Assembly: GCA_034770075.1 (NCBI GenBank)
Contig: JAVJAP010000106.1
Span: 992,001-1,056,000 of the forward strand
Origin: Aralia elata
Taxonomy: Eukaryota; Streptophyta; Magnoliopsida; Apiales; Araliaceae
Direction: 5' to 3'
Length of the DNA stretch: 64,000 nt
This document shows, one piece after another, positions 1 to 12,500 of the stretch. A program made the translations under genes and the position numbers. Below the pieces are notes generated by a model that saw only the letters and a program-made list of their open reading frames with translations, searched no databases and had not been told where the DNA came from. The stretch's first letter is position 1; every line of letters starts with the position of its first letter.

Positions 1-302
1 TTTCGATATATTAAAATAAGAAATTTTATGTATGAATTTTTTTTATATAATAAAATTATTTTTATTATATATTCAAGCAAGTATGGGAACGTGTGCAAGG
101 AAAGGAATATGAATATGTAATATGTACATATATATTTATTTCATATATGGTTTCAAGTAAGTTTCTTATTAAAGAAATAATTGATAATTATAAATTATAT
201 TTTGTTAATAAATTAAATTTTTATACTAAAGATATATGATTATTTATAAAAATATGATTACTATATTATTTAAATAATAAATGTATATTTTAAGAAATGA
301 TT

Positions 303-324
303 ATTATTATTATTATTATTATGA
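303..324. repeat. (TTA)n microsatellite
   Basis: About seven tandem TTA/ATT units sit inside the AT-rich LTR-like DNA. Confidence 0.8.
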
Positions 325-2639
325 TTCTTTCTTTATGATATGAATTTATAAGATTAGTCAATTTATTTTAAATTGACTAAGTACGGTAAATGTGGTAAAG
401 TGGCACTACGGATCAAAACCTAATTTGATCTATGGTCAAGTATTTTAATTTTAAATATAATTATTATTGTAATTATATTTAAAAGGATTAATGTTTATAT
501 AATAGATATATGAATAATAAGAATTTAGTTTTTTAAGGAAATTTGAATACTAAATATAAGTATTGATTATATTTGAATATATGTATGTACAATATGTGGT
601 TCAATGGGTATAATAATTATTTACCAATGATGATAAATATGTTATGACTTATGTGAATAATATATGTGACTAATTGTTAGTTAAAATAGGGCCCACTAAT
701 AGTTATTTAAATTAGTGGACTAACCTAAGAATATTAATATTAAACAATTATTAAGGTAGTAAGTTAATTAATTATTTAATTAAAGTGAATATAGTAAGTG
801 AATAAATTTTGTAAATTAATTAATATGGGTATTGATTAATGAGAATTATGTGCTATATGTATAATTTATTTTAATAGTCTAATTAGAAAGGAATTGTAGT
901 GAACTAGCCTAATTAGTTTACTAACTAAGCCACTAATTTATTTAATTGTGGACTTGGATAATTAATGTGTGCACTAATTAAATTAGCCCAATACTTATTA
1001 AATTAGTAACCAAGCATGGAATAATAAAATTGAAAAACTAGTAGCCTAAACTAAGTAAAAGTGAGCCCAAATGTAATTAAAATAAAGCCCAATTGCTAGC
1101 CCACTTGAAAGATATTTGGACCAACTTAATTATCCATTAAAACAATAAAAAAAGAAGTCAAATTGAAGCCAAATTGAGAGGGGTAGCCGGCCACATGGAT
1201 TTAAAACGGTGAGGTGTTGATTTTTTAAATGGTTGCTTGTAAGAATGAAAAAGAAGGACAATTAGTAATCATTCTACATCACCAAGTTGTCAAAAAGGTG
1301 TACTAGCTAATCATGATAAAATATATATATATATATTTTCTATATCTATAGATATTGCAAGAATTAGTTTTAATAAAACAAAGTTTAGTCATTTGTTCAT
1401 TTTCTATTTCCTAACTTGGAGAGAGAAAATAAAATTAAAAGCCACTTCTTTCTCTTGTTCTTTCCAACATAAAATTTAAAGAGAGAGAAAGGAGAGAGGG
1501 GCGGCAACCATGGAGGAATAAAAGGGAGGGAGTTTTTGGTGTGCTCAAATCCCATAAATAAACCTTAGGAAGAAGGGCAAGGAAAATCAAGCAAATGTAT
1601 AATTATTTTTCATTAATCTAGTTTATTTTCTTTTGTTTTGGTTTTATTTTTGTAATATGAGGTTTCTGATCTTGGACCCTAGAACTATTTATCTACATGT
1701 TAGTAAGCCTTTTATGTTTAGATCTAACTCTTTTGAATGTCAAAAGTTGGATCAAATGCAAGAAAAGTAAAACTAGTTTCTAAACAATTAGAAAACCCTA
1801 ACCTTCTAGCACTTTGTAAGCTTATAACTTGAAATCTATAAACTCTTTTTATGGTCTGTCAAAGAGTAGTGCTAGATATATAAGTTGACTACTAAATTCA
1901 AGTGGTAAAACTCAAAAATAATCAGTACAAAAGTCGTACGAACTGTTTTGGTACAAACAGTCCACATTTTTCTCAAAACTGGAATAAAGCCTACTGACTG
2001 TTGGGATCCAGGGGCATTTTCGTCCATTTTTTTACTCTAAAAATTCTAGGACAATTTGGGGTGATGATATGGGAAGTTATGTGAGTCCTGTAAAAATTTG
2101 AGGATTTTTGACCATGTAGAATGAAAGTTATGGATTTGATCATAAGGGACCACTATCAAGAGTATTCTTGAATAACGCTTTGTGGTTAACTCCATAAATT
2201 ATGAAATACTTACTGGGAGTATATATATATATAGTAGGAACATACCTTGTAAATTTTAGAATTTCTAACAAAGTTTCGATTTATGAAAAATGTAGCAAAA
2301 TTTGGCTATTTTGAACTATTTAAATATAGTAAATGGATTTTAAAAATTCCGGAAAAACTATATTTTCATAAGGGGGCTATATATAGTCTATTTCCAGAAA
2401 ACAAATTATTTTGAAGATGGTTTGCTATTTTTTATGTAAATGATGAAGTTATGGATAAATAAATTTAATTAATTATGTGACGTTAAAAATTTGGAAAATG
2501 GGTTTTTATGGCTTGAGAACCCTATACGCATACAGAATTTTTATATGGGTTTTGGTCATTTGTAAGGTGGTATAATGTTTATGGCATTTTAGATCGATTA
2601 AATAAATTATTTAATAAAATAAAAAACTGTTTTAATCTA

Positions 2640-2872
2640 GCTTGCTGAATAGTGTGATCCAGCTTGCTGAATTGAATAGTGTGGCATCCAGGTTGCTGGA
2701 TTATAAGTTAGTTCGAATCTCGCTTGCTGTATTGTAGGATAGTTTGAATCCAGGTTGCTGGATTGCAAAAATAGTTGGCTGAATTGAATAATTTGAATCA
2801 GGTTACTGGATTGTAATCCAAGTTGGAATCCAGTTTGTTGGATTTGGAATCCAGTTTGCTGGATTGGGTAAT
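2640..2872 (+). repeat. Hairpin array, GCTGGATT type
   Basis: About ten degenerate units of GGTTGCTGGATT / AATCCAG lie head to tail. The clearest unit, 2848-2865, is AATCCAG-TTTG-CTGGATT, a perfect 7-bp stem with a 4-base loop. This is the plus-strand counterpart of the arrays in the three A LTRs. Confidence 0.8.
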
Positions 2873-3345
2873 TAACTTACGGGAGCATAAAGAAAGACTT
2901 ATATAATGAAAGACTTAGTGTTAATTCATAAAGTAGTGGTACAGTCGTACTCTTTAATAGTCGATGTATAGTATCTGGGCTAAACAATTCCTTCAGGGAG
3001 CGGAGGTATATACGAACTGGCAACCGATCTAACTCACTGTGAAAACAATGTAGACGAGACGGAAACTAGTTTATTGGTTGTTTGTGGGAAACCACTCAGC
3101 ATACTATATTGAACACTGTTAAAAACTCGATGTGTGCTAACTTTAGAATTAAATGCGTATGGTGTTAATGTGTTATCTAATATTTGATTATGTGGTTGAA
3201 TGTTAGATAATTTACTTATAAAGAAGTGATATTATAAGGTATAATATGATTTGCTGATTGAAAGATCAATCTTATGACTGATAGGTCTTACGAAAGAAAT
3301 TAACTTAAATTGCTTAGCAGTAGTCAACGACCAAAGCAAGTTTCT

Positions 3346-3710
3346 CTCTCCTCTTCGACAAAGCCTCTTTTTCGCTATGAAACCAAATTCCTCCATAGAA
3401 AACTCTCAAGCTAGTTTCTCTCTCCTCATCCTCTTTCTTTCAATCAACACTGATTTACCTGTTACAAATTCAGTTTCTTTCATTAATGGTGGATTATTTC
3501 TTGAACAATCTGTTCCTTCGTCTTTTATTTCATTACAGAACGATAATTCTTCTTCAGAATAATCTGTTTCATTAATGTATCTCTCTCTACAATTACATCC
3601 ACACAGCTTCCCCAATCTTACATCCAATCCAAAATCCACCTGCCAATCTCTCAGATCTATTATTTTGTGTATCATTTCTTTCATTACGATCCATATACAG
3701 TAGAAAACCC
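3346..3710 (-). other. Unique-looking stretch, possible gene fragment or 5' UTR
   Basis: Composition changes abruptly here from AT-rich LTR to CT-rich, less repetitive DNA. A 92-codon open frame runs on the minus strand (3684-3406), with several Cys (a CGCNC cluster) and a basic end. I do not recognise it. It lies directly upstream of the kinase exon 1 and may simply be that gene's CT-rich 5' leader; a CT-rich leader ending in CAGTAGAAAACCCTAGATT before an ATG is typical of plant genes. Low confidence in any coding role. Confidence 0.3.
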
Positions 3711-3716
3711 TAGATT

Positions 3717-4845
3717 ATGAATCATTACCACATATATGAAGCAATCGGGCATGGAAAATACTCGGTAATACTCTTTTTTCAACTTTATACCGTAAATTTG
3801 AGCTTATTTACAGAATCTCTCTTACAGATACTTATATATGTGTGTGTATTTTGATTGTAGACTGTATATAAGGGGAGAAAGAAGAAGAGCATTGAGTATT
3901 TTGCTATTAAGAGTGTAGATAAATCGCATAAGAGCAAGGTTCTTCAAGAAGTAAGTTTCCTGTTGATCTTTTTTATTTACCTCAGTGTGGAATTTATTGT
4001 GGAATTAGTTATAAGAAAGCAAAAAAGAAACTATTTTTGAATTTACGGGAAATTGACTGATTAAGGGAAATTGTGGATTCACGTTGAGTTTAATTTGGGA
4101 TATTGAAAAGTTTGTACTTCTTCTATATCTAATCTAGCTAGTCATATTTTAAGAATTGAAGTGGTCTGTAGTGTCATAGTTGTTTGTCTGCCATGAGTTT
4201 ATGTCTTATTAACGGAAATTGTGGGCTTACGATGAAATTGATATGTGGATTTTGTGAAATATGTGCGCTTGTATATGACTAATTTTGGTTAATTACTCCA
4301 AGATGAATTTTTGGTGGGTTGAAAAACTGAATATAGCAATGACATTTGCTTGGTCTCAGTATGCTCTAATCAGTTTATGAAGACAGGTGTTCTGTATTGA
4401 ATGCATAAATAAAACGCTACATGATATAGGAATTTGCAAGCCTGTTTGCATGAATCTCAAGTTCTTAATATTACCAACCTTTGAGAAATTTGGGCTTGTT
4501 TTTTTTCTCTAATATGTAATTTTTCCTGGAATATATTTAATTAATTGCAGGTGTATATTATCATTATCTTTCTATGCCTGCAAACTCAAAATTTAAGCAG
4601 GTAAAGTATGAAATGGGATCAGCTTTGCAGAAACATATATGAATTAATTTGTTCAGCAAGTGATAGGTTTAATCCAACAAGAAGTTTGAATGAGGATGAC
4701 AAACGGAAAGGGGGTTTGCTCTACACCAATTACTTATCACACACTTGTTATTTGGCTAAATCTCGTGTTTTTGACCTTATCTGCAGGTCAAAATCCTTCA
4801 CTCTCTAGATCATCCAAACGTGCTAAAATTCAATTCCTGGTACAG
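3717..4845 (+). pseudogene. 5' fragment of a RUNKEL/FUSED-type protein kinase gene
   Basis: Three exon-like blocks with canonical splice borders encode the start of a Ser/Thr kinase. Exon 1 (3717-3764) begins MNHYHIYEAIGHGKYS, followed by GT at 3765. Exon 2 (3861-3950), preceded by TTGATTGTAG and followed by GTAAGT, encodes TVYKGRKKK and the strand with the ATP-binding Lys (AIKSVDKS). Exon 3 (from 4787, after CTGCAG) encodes VKILHSLDHPNVLKF. Together they match the N-lobe start of plant RUNKEL/FUSED kinases, which act at the phragmoplast in cytokinesis. Only the Gly-rich loop, Lys strand and alpha-C region are present. Nothing downstream encodes the HRD or DFG motifs or the long C-terminal region, so this is a truncated copy. 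The exons have no stop codons, suggesting recent capture or truncation. Recognition is from memory of the family. Confidence 0.75.
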
Positions 4846-4862
4846 CTTGCTGTCATTTGGAG

Positions 4863-4893
<31 letters not shown>

Positions 4894-5287
4894 TATGGTT
4901 AAATTTGCTACAGGAATGAAAGTTGTCATATAAATTTGTATATTATATATATATATATATATGTATGTATATATATATACACATATATATAGTTAAATTT
5001 GCTACAGGAATGAAGATCATATATATGTAGTATATAAATAAAGTTTGGAGTTATTACTTATTACTTCACAATGATTATGCAATGGGATATACTGAGTACC
5101 GAGTTTTTCTCCGTTTTTCTTTTCTTGCTTTGTGTTGCAAGAAATAACTTCACTATATGCCTAGATTGGTTTGGATTCAAGATAACTTCACTATGAAGCT
5201 ATAAAGCTGGTCTCTTAGTAAAACACTCATTTTGGTTTTTGGTTTTGTGATTAATCATTGTTTTACAAACGGTTTTCATCATATCAG
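4846..5287. repeat. AT-dinucleotide tracts with a ~96-bp duplication; otherwise no gene seen
   Basis: Two (TA)n tracts near 4865-4895 and 4945-4990 are each followed by the same block, GTTAAATTTGCTACAGGAAT (4898 and 4993), so a ~96-bp segment is duplicated. The remainder (5030-5287) looks like intron or intergenic DNA. Confidence 0.7.
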
Positions 5288-5913
5288 TCTGCAATAATCA
5301 ACTGCTTGACTGGATAGAAAACGAGCTGATTTGGGTGCTTAGCCTTATACCAGGTTTTGATACCATTCTCCCCAACCTCGTGACCAAACTTCATGCAATG
5401 AAAGAAAAGTATATGGCATCCCCACCTCCGGTGACCTCAAATATCAAGGTATCACTAGTTAGATAAGGCCAATGATCTACTTTCCATATGAGATACGACT
5501 ATTAAATACCCTATTTGGGTCATAAGGTTTCTTATTTTTCTCTGATTCGGACTTTTGATATTGGGATTCTGCTATAATTTCTTCCATATCCTTCTCAGGT
5601 GAACAAGTGGGATCTCTCGTTTGCTTCAATTTGGAACACTGTTGTGTTGTTGATGCTCATCAACTTTTTTGTTAAGATTATGGTTGCAACTGCGCAAAGA
5701 TATCTTAAGAAGTAGAACGAAAAGGACTTGGCTGCGATAAATCACGTGTCACCAGCAGCAGGCACCTCAAAGGACACTGATCATTTTGATGAATTTCTTA
5801 GGCTTTTTTGCACATGCTTAGGTAGTAGCTTAATTTTATGGATAGTTTGGTTTATTTTGTGGATGCATGTAATCAAATTCACAATTCAATATAGTAGTAA
5901 TTTATATTGAAAA
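5288..5913 (+). pseudogene. Unrecognised membrane-protein gene fragment, two or more exons
   Basis: An open block at 5288-5450, followed by a plausible donor (AAGGTATCA), encodes a hydrophobic/acidic segment containing DWIENELIWVLSLIPGF. A second block, after CTTCTCAG, runs from about 5600 to the TAG at 5713 and encodes a strongly hydrophobic helix (VVLLMLINFFVKIMVA) then a basic RYLKK end. Past the TAG the same frame stays open to 5910 with another hydrophobic stretch, so the TAG is either a true C-terminus of a tail-anchored protein or a nonsense mutation. I do not recognise the family. It follows the kinase fragment in the same orientation but is unrelated to kinases, so the two may be separate captured fragments. 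Confidence 0.4.
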
Positions 5914-6070
5914 GTGAATTTGAGATGCATATATGAATAGTTTGGTATATTTTTTGTGGATGTAGGAATTTAAAACTGTAAACGAATGGTATTATTGGGA
6001 TGTATTTTGAATGGTTGATACATTTTGGCTTTAAATTTAAATGAGAATTTAGACCTTTTTTAGTTATCTA
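5914..6070. other. AT-rich spacer
   Basis: No open frame or repeat recognised between the membrane-protein fragment and the CACTA subterminal region. Confidence 0.4.
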
Positions 6071-6397
6071 TCATGGCATTAGCAGATTGCAGGTGCACTG
6101 GTAATATAAGTGAAACACAACTTTTTTGTCTAAATAGATGACACATTCTAAACGTTGTGTAAATGTGTCTAAACGTTGTCTAATATATTAAAGTACAACG
6201 TTTTCAAGCATCTACTAATTTATGGAAAACAAATCTACAACGTTTTTTCTTAAAAAACGTTGTATAATGTGCCTAACTACAACGTTTTAAAACGTTTTAT
6301 AAGGGTGTCAAATAGATGACACCCTTAACCACGACGTTTGTCTGATAGAAACCACAACGTATTTTACGCTTTATCTATTTACTGTTTTGTAGTAGTG
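6070..6397 (+). mobile_element. Right terminus of a CACTA (En/Spm-type) DNA transposon
   Basis: The block ends TTTTGTAGTAGTG at 6397; its reverse complement, CACTACTACAAAA, is the classic CACTA terminal inverted repeat. The preceding 250 bases hold the expected subterminal repeats: at least six copies of ACAACGTTT/AAACGTTGT in both orientations (about 6195, 6238, 6266, 6280). A 10-bp-stem hairpin (6301-6326, AAGGGTGTCA/TGACACCCTT) also lies here. TAA at 6398-6400 could be one side of the 3-bp duplication. I could not find the left terminus in the window. The element may have carried the gene fragments at 3346-5913 (gene capture), or its left end may have been deleted. Confidence 0.7.
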
Positions 6398-9176
6398 TAA
6401 ACAAGGTTGGTTGAAATGAGAGTTAAATGAAATTGAGATTAAAGTGGTTTGTAAATCTTTAAACCAAGGAGGGCCAAATTTGGCCAAAGTGGCCAGCCAT
6501 GTGAGGATAAGGGGGACAAGAAGGTGAGTCATCTAGCATGACTCACCATTGTTAGACAAGCATTTATTGCTTGGTTCCCCATTAATTCCTTTAAGCTAGC
6601 CAAACAAAGCCTTAAGCAATGATTAAGTCTATAAACCTTGGTTAGTTAACCTAACCAATGAAGAAGGTTAAGTTAGTTGGTGGGGGAATAAGCTAGGTTA
6701 ACCTAACACTTAGCCATTCATTCCATCATCCATTCCAAGAGACAAAAAGTTAGAGAGAAAAGAAATAAAAGCAAGATCAAGAGAAAGAGAGAAACCAAGA
6801 GAGATTGTGAGATATCACCCAAGGAGGAGGATCAAGATTATTAGCTTGGATTACCTAGCAAGTAGGAGGAAGTTTAGCAAGAGCTAAGAACAAGAAGAAA
6901 CCAAGAAAAGGGTAAGAAAAACCAACAATCATTTTCATCTTTTCTTTACTAAGTTTTATAGCTTTAAAAGGCTTTTTAGTATGTTATGAACTGCATGTTG
7001 GTGGTTGTTGATTTAATAATCATAGAAGGATCATAGAGAGATAAGGAGGTTATATTATATATGAACCTTGTGAATATTTACCAGTAAATGCCATGAAAGT
7101 GAAAACGATAGTTAAAATCCTAAACCTATGCATAATGGATTGAAAACTTGTAGAGGACATAAAACGGACCTAAAAGATGGTGGTTGTATCATGTGGTATA
7201 AGCCACAAGTGTAATATGGAAAGTTCCACGTGGAACGGGGAAAGAATCCACCATAACAAAGTTGTGGCGATAAATGTCCGAAAAGGCGGTTAAAACGATA
7301 ATATAACTTAATACCGCATGGGGGGGGTAAATTTTTGGCTATCGCATTCGAGTGAGTCTACAATGATAGGGCTTTTGAAGGCAATGTAAAATGTGAGCCG
7401 TGGGCTTAAGAACGAGTTCAATCCGATGTCGGATGGACGAGTTATGCTAAAATGAAAGTTAATGTCGACAACGACGTTTATTGAAAAGTCATTCATAGCG
7501 GAACTTTTGAGCTGATGTTTGAACGTGCTAGGAATCCGGAAAAATTGTCCCAAATATGTCAAGTTATAGTTAAGGTGGTATATTAGAAGTTCATTAAGTG
7601 TTAGAGATCAATTGCGCATCGAAAGCCTTGACTGCAGAGAGTTTTGTGCCTAATTTTCTTGCTGGGGCGCGCTTGGCAGAGAGGTCTGCACCGGGGCAGG
7701 AAAAATTAGTCTTGTGGGGCGCACCGGGGCGCGGATGCCCTGAGACAACTTTGGGATTTTTTCGACTTTTGTTCGATTAAGCGTAACTTTTGCATATGAA
7801 CTCTAATTTTAGTAATTCAAGATGTTTCGGAAAGATAACAAAGAGGCCTCAACTATTATTTAATGAGAATTAAAGATTGAGTGTCAGAATTAATTTTGAA
7901 TAAGCTTTAATCAAGGCGATCATATAATCGAGGCATCAAAACATGTTAAGTTCTTCGAAACGCCGAACCAATGAACCCCGCTAGCTAAGATTCTCGAGTC
8001 TAATCATTGGACATTGGGAAATATAGTTTAATGTTAATGTAAACCATAGATGGTGACCATACGTGGCTAATTGGAATGTTTATGTGCATTGAATGTGTAG
8101 GACTTAAAAAGGGCAATTAACGTTAAAAGCCTAAAGACCGCAAAAGGCAAGTGTTCTAACCTTCTGCAATATGCTATGTGCAAGTTTTATGATTCATTTG
8201 ATCATACTCTCATGAATGTATATAATATGTATGATTACGCAATACGCGTAAATCTTGAATGATTTCAAACCTACGATAGTATAAGCTGATCAAATTTTCT
8301 AAAATGCTATGTTCTATTATACTTGAACTATTCTGAAGGATGGTCTAAGCCATTTGTTTTGGCTAGACACATGTTAAACATTTTATTGATTTCAATTATA
8401 ATCCTCTGAAATGTTATTGGTTTATATAGAGCTTTCCAACCAATTGTACTTGGTATGGATTCAAGTCTGAGAATGAACAACCCTAATACGGGGAAATATT
8501 TTTTGTCAGATACTTCTGACCAGGCTTCAAGTGCCTTTAACAAAACGCAGATGTTGTTTCAGTATGTAATGTTGATCAACATAGTGCATAACAGGCTGAT
8601 CACCCACCGTGCCCGTAAGTTAAGACGGTTCCACAGTTGAATTAGTGTCGGACCTTTTTAAAAGAAAAACAAAAGTTCTTGGTCTTTTGACCTCTCAACA
8701 TGTCAGTCAGTATATAGTTTCAAAAGTATTTGGTAATCAGAATTATTTCAGATTTCTTCACAACTATCGTTTAGTTGTTGAATCTAATCTTATAAGAAAT
8801 ATTTAATTCTTGTTATATTGTTATCTTTAATTGTTATTACTTGCTGAGCAATCAAATGCTCACCCTTGCTTGTAATTAAATATTTTCAGCAAAGTCCGAA
8901 CGTGTGGAAGGTTTCGGTAAGGACAAAGGAAAGGGGAAGATTAACGAATAGGAGATGGAACTGTCTATAATAGATAAAATGTTTGTAATAATACTTCATA
9001 TCATATTATGTAAGAACACTTTAAAGGTTTTAGAACCTGGAAATTGTAAGACTATGGCTGTAATAGCTAGTATTTACCTTCATAATGTTAATATTATTTA
9101 GATGTTAATTGTGGATGAATAGTACCGTGGTGCACCAAATACGGGTTTGAAGATACCCGGATTTGGGGGCGTCACA
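6398..9176 (+). mobile_element. Family B 5' LTR, 3' part (Ty3/gypsy, Tekay-like)
   Basis: The right border ends ...TTTGGGGGCGTCACA at 9176 and is followed directly by a tRNA-Met primer site, so this is the end of a 5' LTR on the plus strand. Contents in order: promoter/leader-like DNA rich in GA (6740-6900), a GC-rich island (7664-7742), and the TTGCTGAGCA(A) block before the U5 end (8841). The left part of the LTR (U3) is missing at the CACTA junction. No genes are encoded; short open frames inside are not supported. Confidence 0.7.
7664..7742 (+). repeat. GC-rich palindromic island in the B LTR
   Basis: In AT-rich surroundings, two blocks share the GCACCGGGGC core (near 7688 and 7720) and are followed by CCCTGAGACAACTTTGGG. 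The Athila-type LTR at 32760-32880 has the same layout, with CCCTGAGACAATTTTGACG after its own GC palindromes. Confidence 0.6.
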
Positions 9177-9178
9177 GG

Positions 9179-9191
9179 TTGGTATCAAAGC
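9179..9191 (+). other. tRNA-Met primer-binding site of element B
   Basis: TTGGTATCAAAGC lies two bases after the LTR end. It matches the usual plant initiator-Met primer site TGGTATCAGAGC with one change. Confidence 0.85.
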
Positions 9192-9413
9192 GGTATGTTA
9201 GAAACCTTAAGTAGGGATTACCTTAGGCTATAACCTTAGAAGAATTAGAGATAAGAAAAAGAAATAAACTCATATGGAGTTCGTATAAAGATGGATTGAG
9301 GAAATTCATCTAAAAGAGGTATAAAGAAGTAAAAATAACATAAATTCAACTGTTATTTGTTATATGTAATAAATTTGATGTTATGTGCTAATCAGATAAT
9401 AGTTTTATTGTAG

Positions 9414-9527
9414 ATGTCAGGTGATGATGATAGTAGAGATATACCAGTTGTATATGAGGAGCTAATCGCTCCAGTCCAGATGGCACCTGAGTCGATACCA
9501 GAGCCAGTACCGGTAGTGCAGGTAGAG
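9414..9527 (+). pseudogene. Element B ORF0, first part (coiled-coil protein upstream of gag)
   Basis: An ATG 222 bases after the primer site opens an acidic frame beginning MSGDDDSRDIPVVYEE. The frame is unbroken up to the TAGAG target site, where the 50.9-kb family A insertion begins. It resumes in the same frame at 60392, where the acidic, Gln/Glu-rich coiled-coil portion lies. Family A has an ORF of the same kind in the same place (between primer site and gag). Function is unknown. Confidence 0.65.
9523..9527. repeat. Left target-site duplication TAGAG of the A tandem
   Basis: The same five bases occur at 60387-60391 directly after the right A LTR, and B's reading frame continues in phase when one copy is discounted. 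Confidence 0.9.
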
Positions 9528-12500
9528 TGTGACGCACCCAAATCCAGGTTCTTTAACCTCAGATTCGGTACTCACAATCCATCATCATCATACATATTCT
9601 ATGAACTATTGCGGAATAATAAACATACATTGTTCATTTAAATAAGGTTCTACATCAAATCCAAAGGTTTAATAACCTTAACTTAAAACATACCCTTAAT
9701 ATTACAAAAGGTTTATCTAAAATTATTACATCAGATAATACGATAATTAAACATTCACATAAGTTTATTCTTGAGCTTTGCCTTTTTCTTTATCCTTCTT
9801 GGAACTTTCCGGTCTAGCTGAAATAAAGATTAACAATAAATATCAATTGTGAAAGAATAAGAGTTCAAGTTTTAATATTTGAAAGATTGAATCAATGATG
9901 TTGAGTGGTCAACAATGACCATGAACATATACGGAGGTTGTCAGTATTTAAACTGGTCCTCTAAATAAGTTTTGGTAATCGAGGGGATCAACCTCTCATA
10001 TCCAGCGAATATGCATAATCACTTAATAAACATGCATACAATTATTTTCCAATATAACGCCTTAAAAATTGTTCTCTTTCTCAGTCTGAGAGTCCATACC
10101 ATTCAATTGGTTTGGACAGCCTTTTAACAACGATTTGATTTAACAAATTTGAACATGCTTGATCTAGCTGATATAACTAGCATAAATCCATCTCATAAAC
10201 AGTTCATGAATGAAAAAACTTTAACTAATTCACAGTTTAACATTAATAGAACAGGAATTCAATTGCACCAAGTGCGAATAACAATAACTATCAAGGATGT
10301 GGAATAATCAAAAATAATTATCCACTAACAGGTTCTGAACTAATAATTCAAGGTTGAATTAGAGAACTTGCAGTATATAAAAGTTCATATCAATAATCAG
10401 GAACTTACACAATGTACGAAGTTGTGTAAGTTAAGAACTTGCTCAATATAAATTTGAGTAAGGTTAGGGAACTTGTCTTGATCGTTGACTACTGCTACGC
10501 AATTTAATATGACTTCTTTTGAAAGACCTATCATTTATAAGATTGATCTCTCAATTAGTATCACATATTTCACCCATAATATCATTGCTTTACATTACAT
10601 TATCTAATAGTCAGTCACATAGTTTAGTATTAGACATTACATTAAAGTCTTAGTGTTATAATTATTCTTTGATAACCTTGTAATCACTTCATTGCTTAAT
10701 CTTTCCTTATATAAGTCTTTATTTATGACCCAGTAGGTTAAATACCCAATTCAATAAACTGGATTCCAAATCTAGCAAACTAGATAGCCATCCAGCAACC
10801 TGGATTCCAATCTAGCAAACTAGTTTCCAACCTGGATTATAATCCAGCATACTGGATTCAAACTGGATTACAATCCAGCAACCTAGATTCAAACTGACCT
10901 CTAATCCAACCACCTGGATTCATACCGACCTCTAATCCAGCAACCTGGATTCATACTATTCAATTCATCAAATTGTTTTCTAATCCAGCAAACTGGATTC
11001 ACACTATTCAATTCATCGTACTATTCAATATGAACTTTTGAATGTCTAACTGAATAGCTTAAGTCCTCTTTTGAACTCTCATGTAATATTATTAATTATT
11101 TATACTTATTCATTATTTAATATGAATTAAATAATAAATACTTAATTTATTAACTTTAACATTATTTAATCATTATTTAACATTAATTAAATAATAATTA
11201 ATCAATTCTTTATCCCTATTTATTATTTAGTCTTACTAAATAACAAATAGTTAGTTTAGTAATACTAACTCTATTTAATTATTACCCAATGATAATTAAA
11301 TAATAATTAAATAGTTAATTATACTTAAACAATATTTAATTAGTGTAATTATTAATTAGTAACATTAAAAATTTGTTAGTTAGTAATCTCAAATGATTTA
11401 AAAGGGATTAAACCATTAATTACTCTAATAATTACTTAATTACACCAACAACTATCAAATTAAATATTATAATATTCTTTCACATTTTAGAAAAGTTTTG
11501 GGCTGGGACCCGTCACCGGAACCGGGCGGAAAAGGCCTAAACTGTTGCCGGAAACCCCTCATGAACCGGACCGGTTCACTTGTAACAAACATACAGGCTG
11601 CCCCTTGGTTTCCAGCCTTGGGGTCCTTTACGGAAACGCGAATAAAATAAAATCTATAATTTTCCATCATCAAACACCAAATTTGGACATGTTTTGGTCA
11701 CTGAAACTCATCCGGAAGTGGACTGTTCCGACAGTGTAGCAACAGTTAGCATGTTTTGGTAAAAATTACATAACTCTCTCATTTTAACTTCTTTTTAAAC
11801 GATTCCAACTAGGTTCTCTTCTTAACTTATCCCTTAAAACTCTAAAAAAGAAAAGAAAATCACCAATATCATGTATAGATTTCAAAATACACAATTTATT
11901 CGAACAAGCTACGGTTTGTTCGTCAGTAAAAAGGTTTTCAAGCTTTTAGCTTAACGTTTCTACATAAACCCATACCATCACATACAAAACTACATGTCAT
12001 CATACATAACCATATTTAGCATGATTCTAAATACAAAAACCTTGATGATAACTTTTCTACCATCAAATTAAAAAGTAAAGCAAGATTAGGGTTTTCTAAG
12101 GTTTTTAGGTTTAGTTTTATACCTTCTTAGCTTGGTGGCTTGCTTCCTTTTCTTTCCAAAGTAGGAGATAAAGTTATTGGTCATCCACAAGCTCTCCTCC
12201 TTCCTATCTAGGTGGCGGCACCCTCTCTCCTCTTTTGCAAAATTTTTGCTCTCAAAGATCACTAGGTTTCTCTCTAGTTTCCTCTCTCTAACTTTGCAAC
12301 AAAGAAGATGAACAATACTATCTTTTGATTTAGAAAATTAATTACTTGCACCATATATAGATATATAAGTTGTATCTATCCATTTTATCATCATGAGCAA
12401 GTGGGTTTATTTTGACAACTTGGTGATAGATTGTCATAATCAATGTACTTCTTTTCTAATCTTTCCAAGCAAGCTAGCAAAAATGAACAACTCACCCCTT

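Larger units (their letters stand above)
1..3345 (+). mobile_element. Truncated LTR related to family A (plus strand)
   Basis: From about position 550 the sequence matches, in order and as reverse complement, the family A LTRs found later in the window. Shared blocks include the TGTGACTAATTGTTAG block near 664, purine-rich leader DNA near 1490, the GCTGGATT hairpin array at 2640-2870 and the GCAGTAGTCAACGA block near 3318. Similarity stops at about 3345, before the U5 end and primer site, so the 3' end of the LTR is lost. The first 550 bases are very AT-rich; I see no gene there. The copy is clearly more diverged than the three A LTRs at 9528-60386. Its 5' boundary lies outside the window or is unrecognised. 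Confidence 0.6.

Noticed and set aside
7308..7780. Open frames in the B LTR
   Set aside because: Short, on both strands, within LTR DNA, no motif.
1..9176. Reading 1-3345 and 6398-9176 as one LTR split by the CACTA element
   Set aside because: Both parts have their own GA-rich leader region, so they are two different LTRs. The first belongs with family A.
10750..10990. Possible CRISPR-like array
   Set aside because: Short palindromic units with no unique spacers, inside a plant LTR. Structural repeat, not CRISPR.
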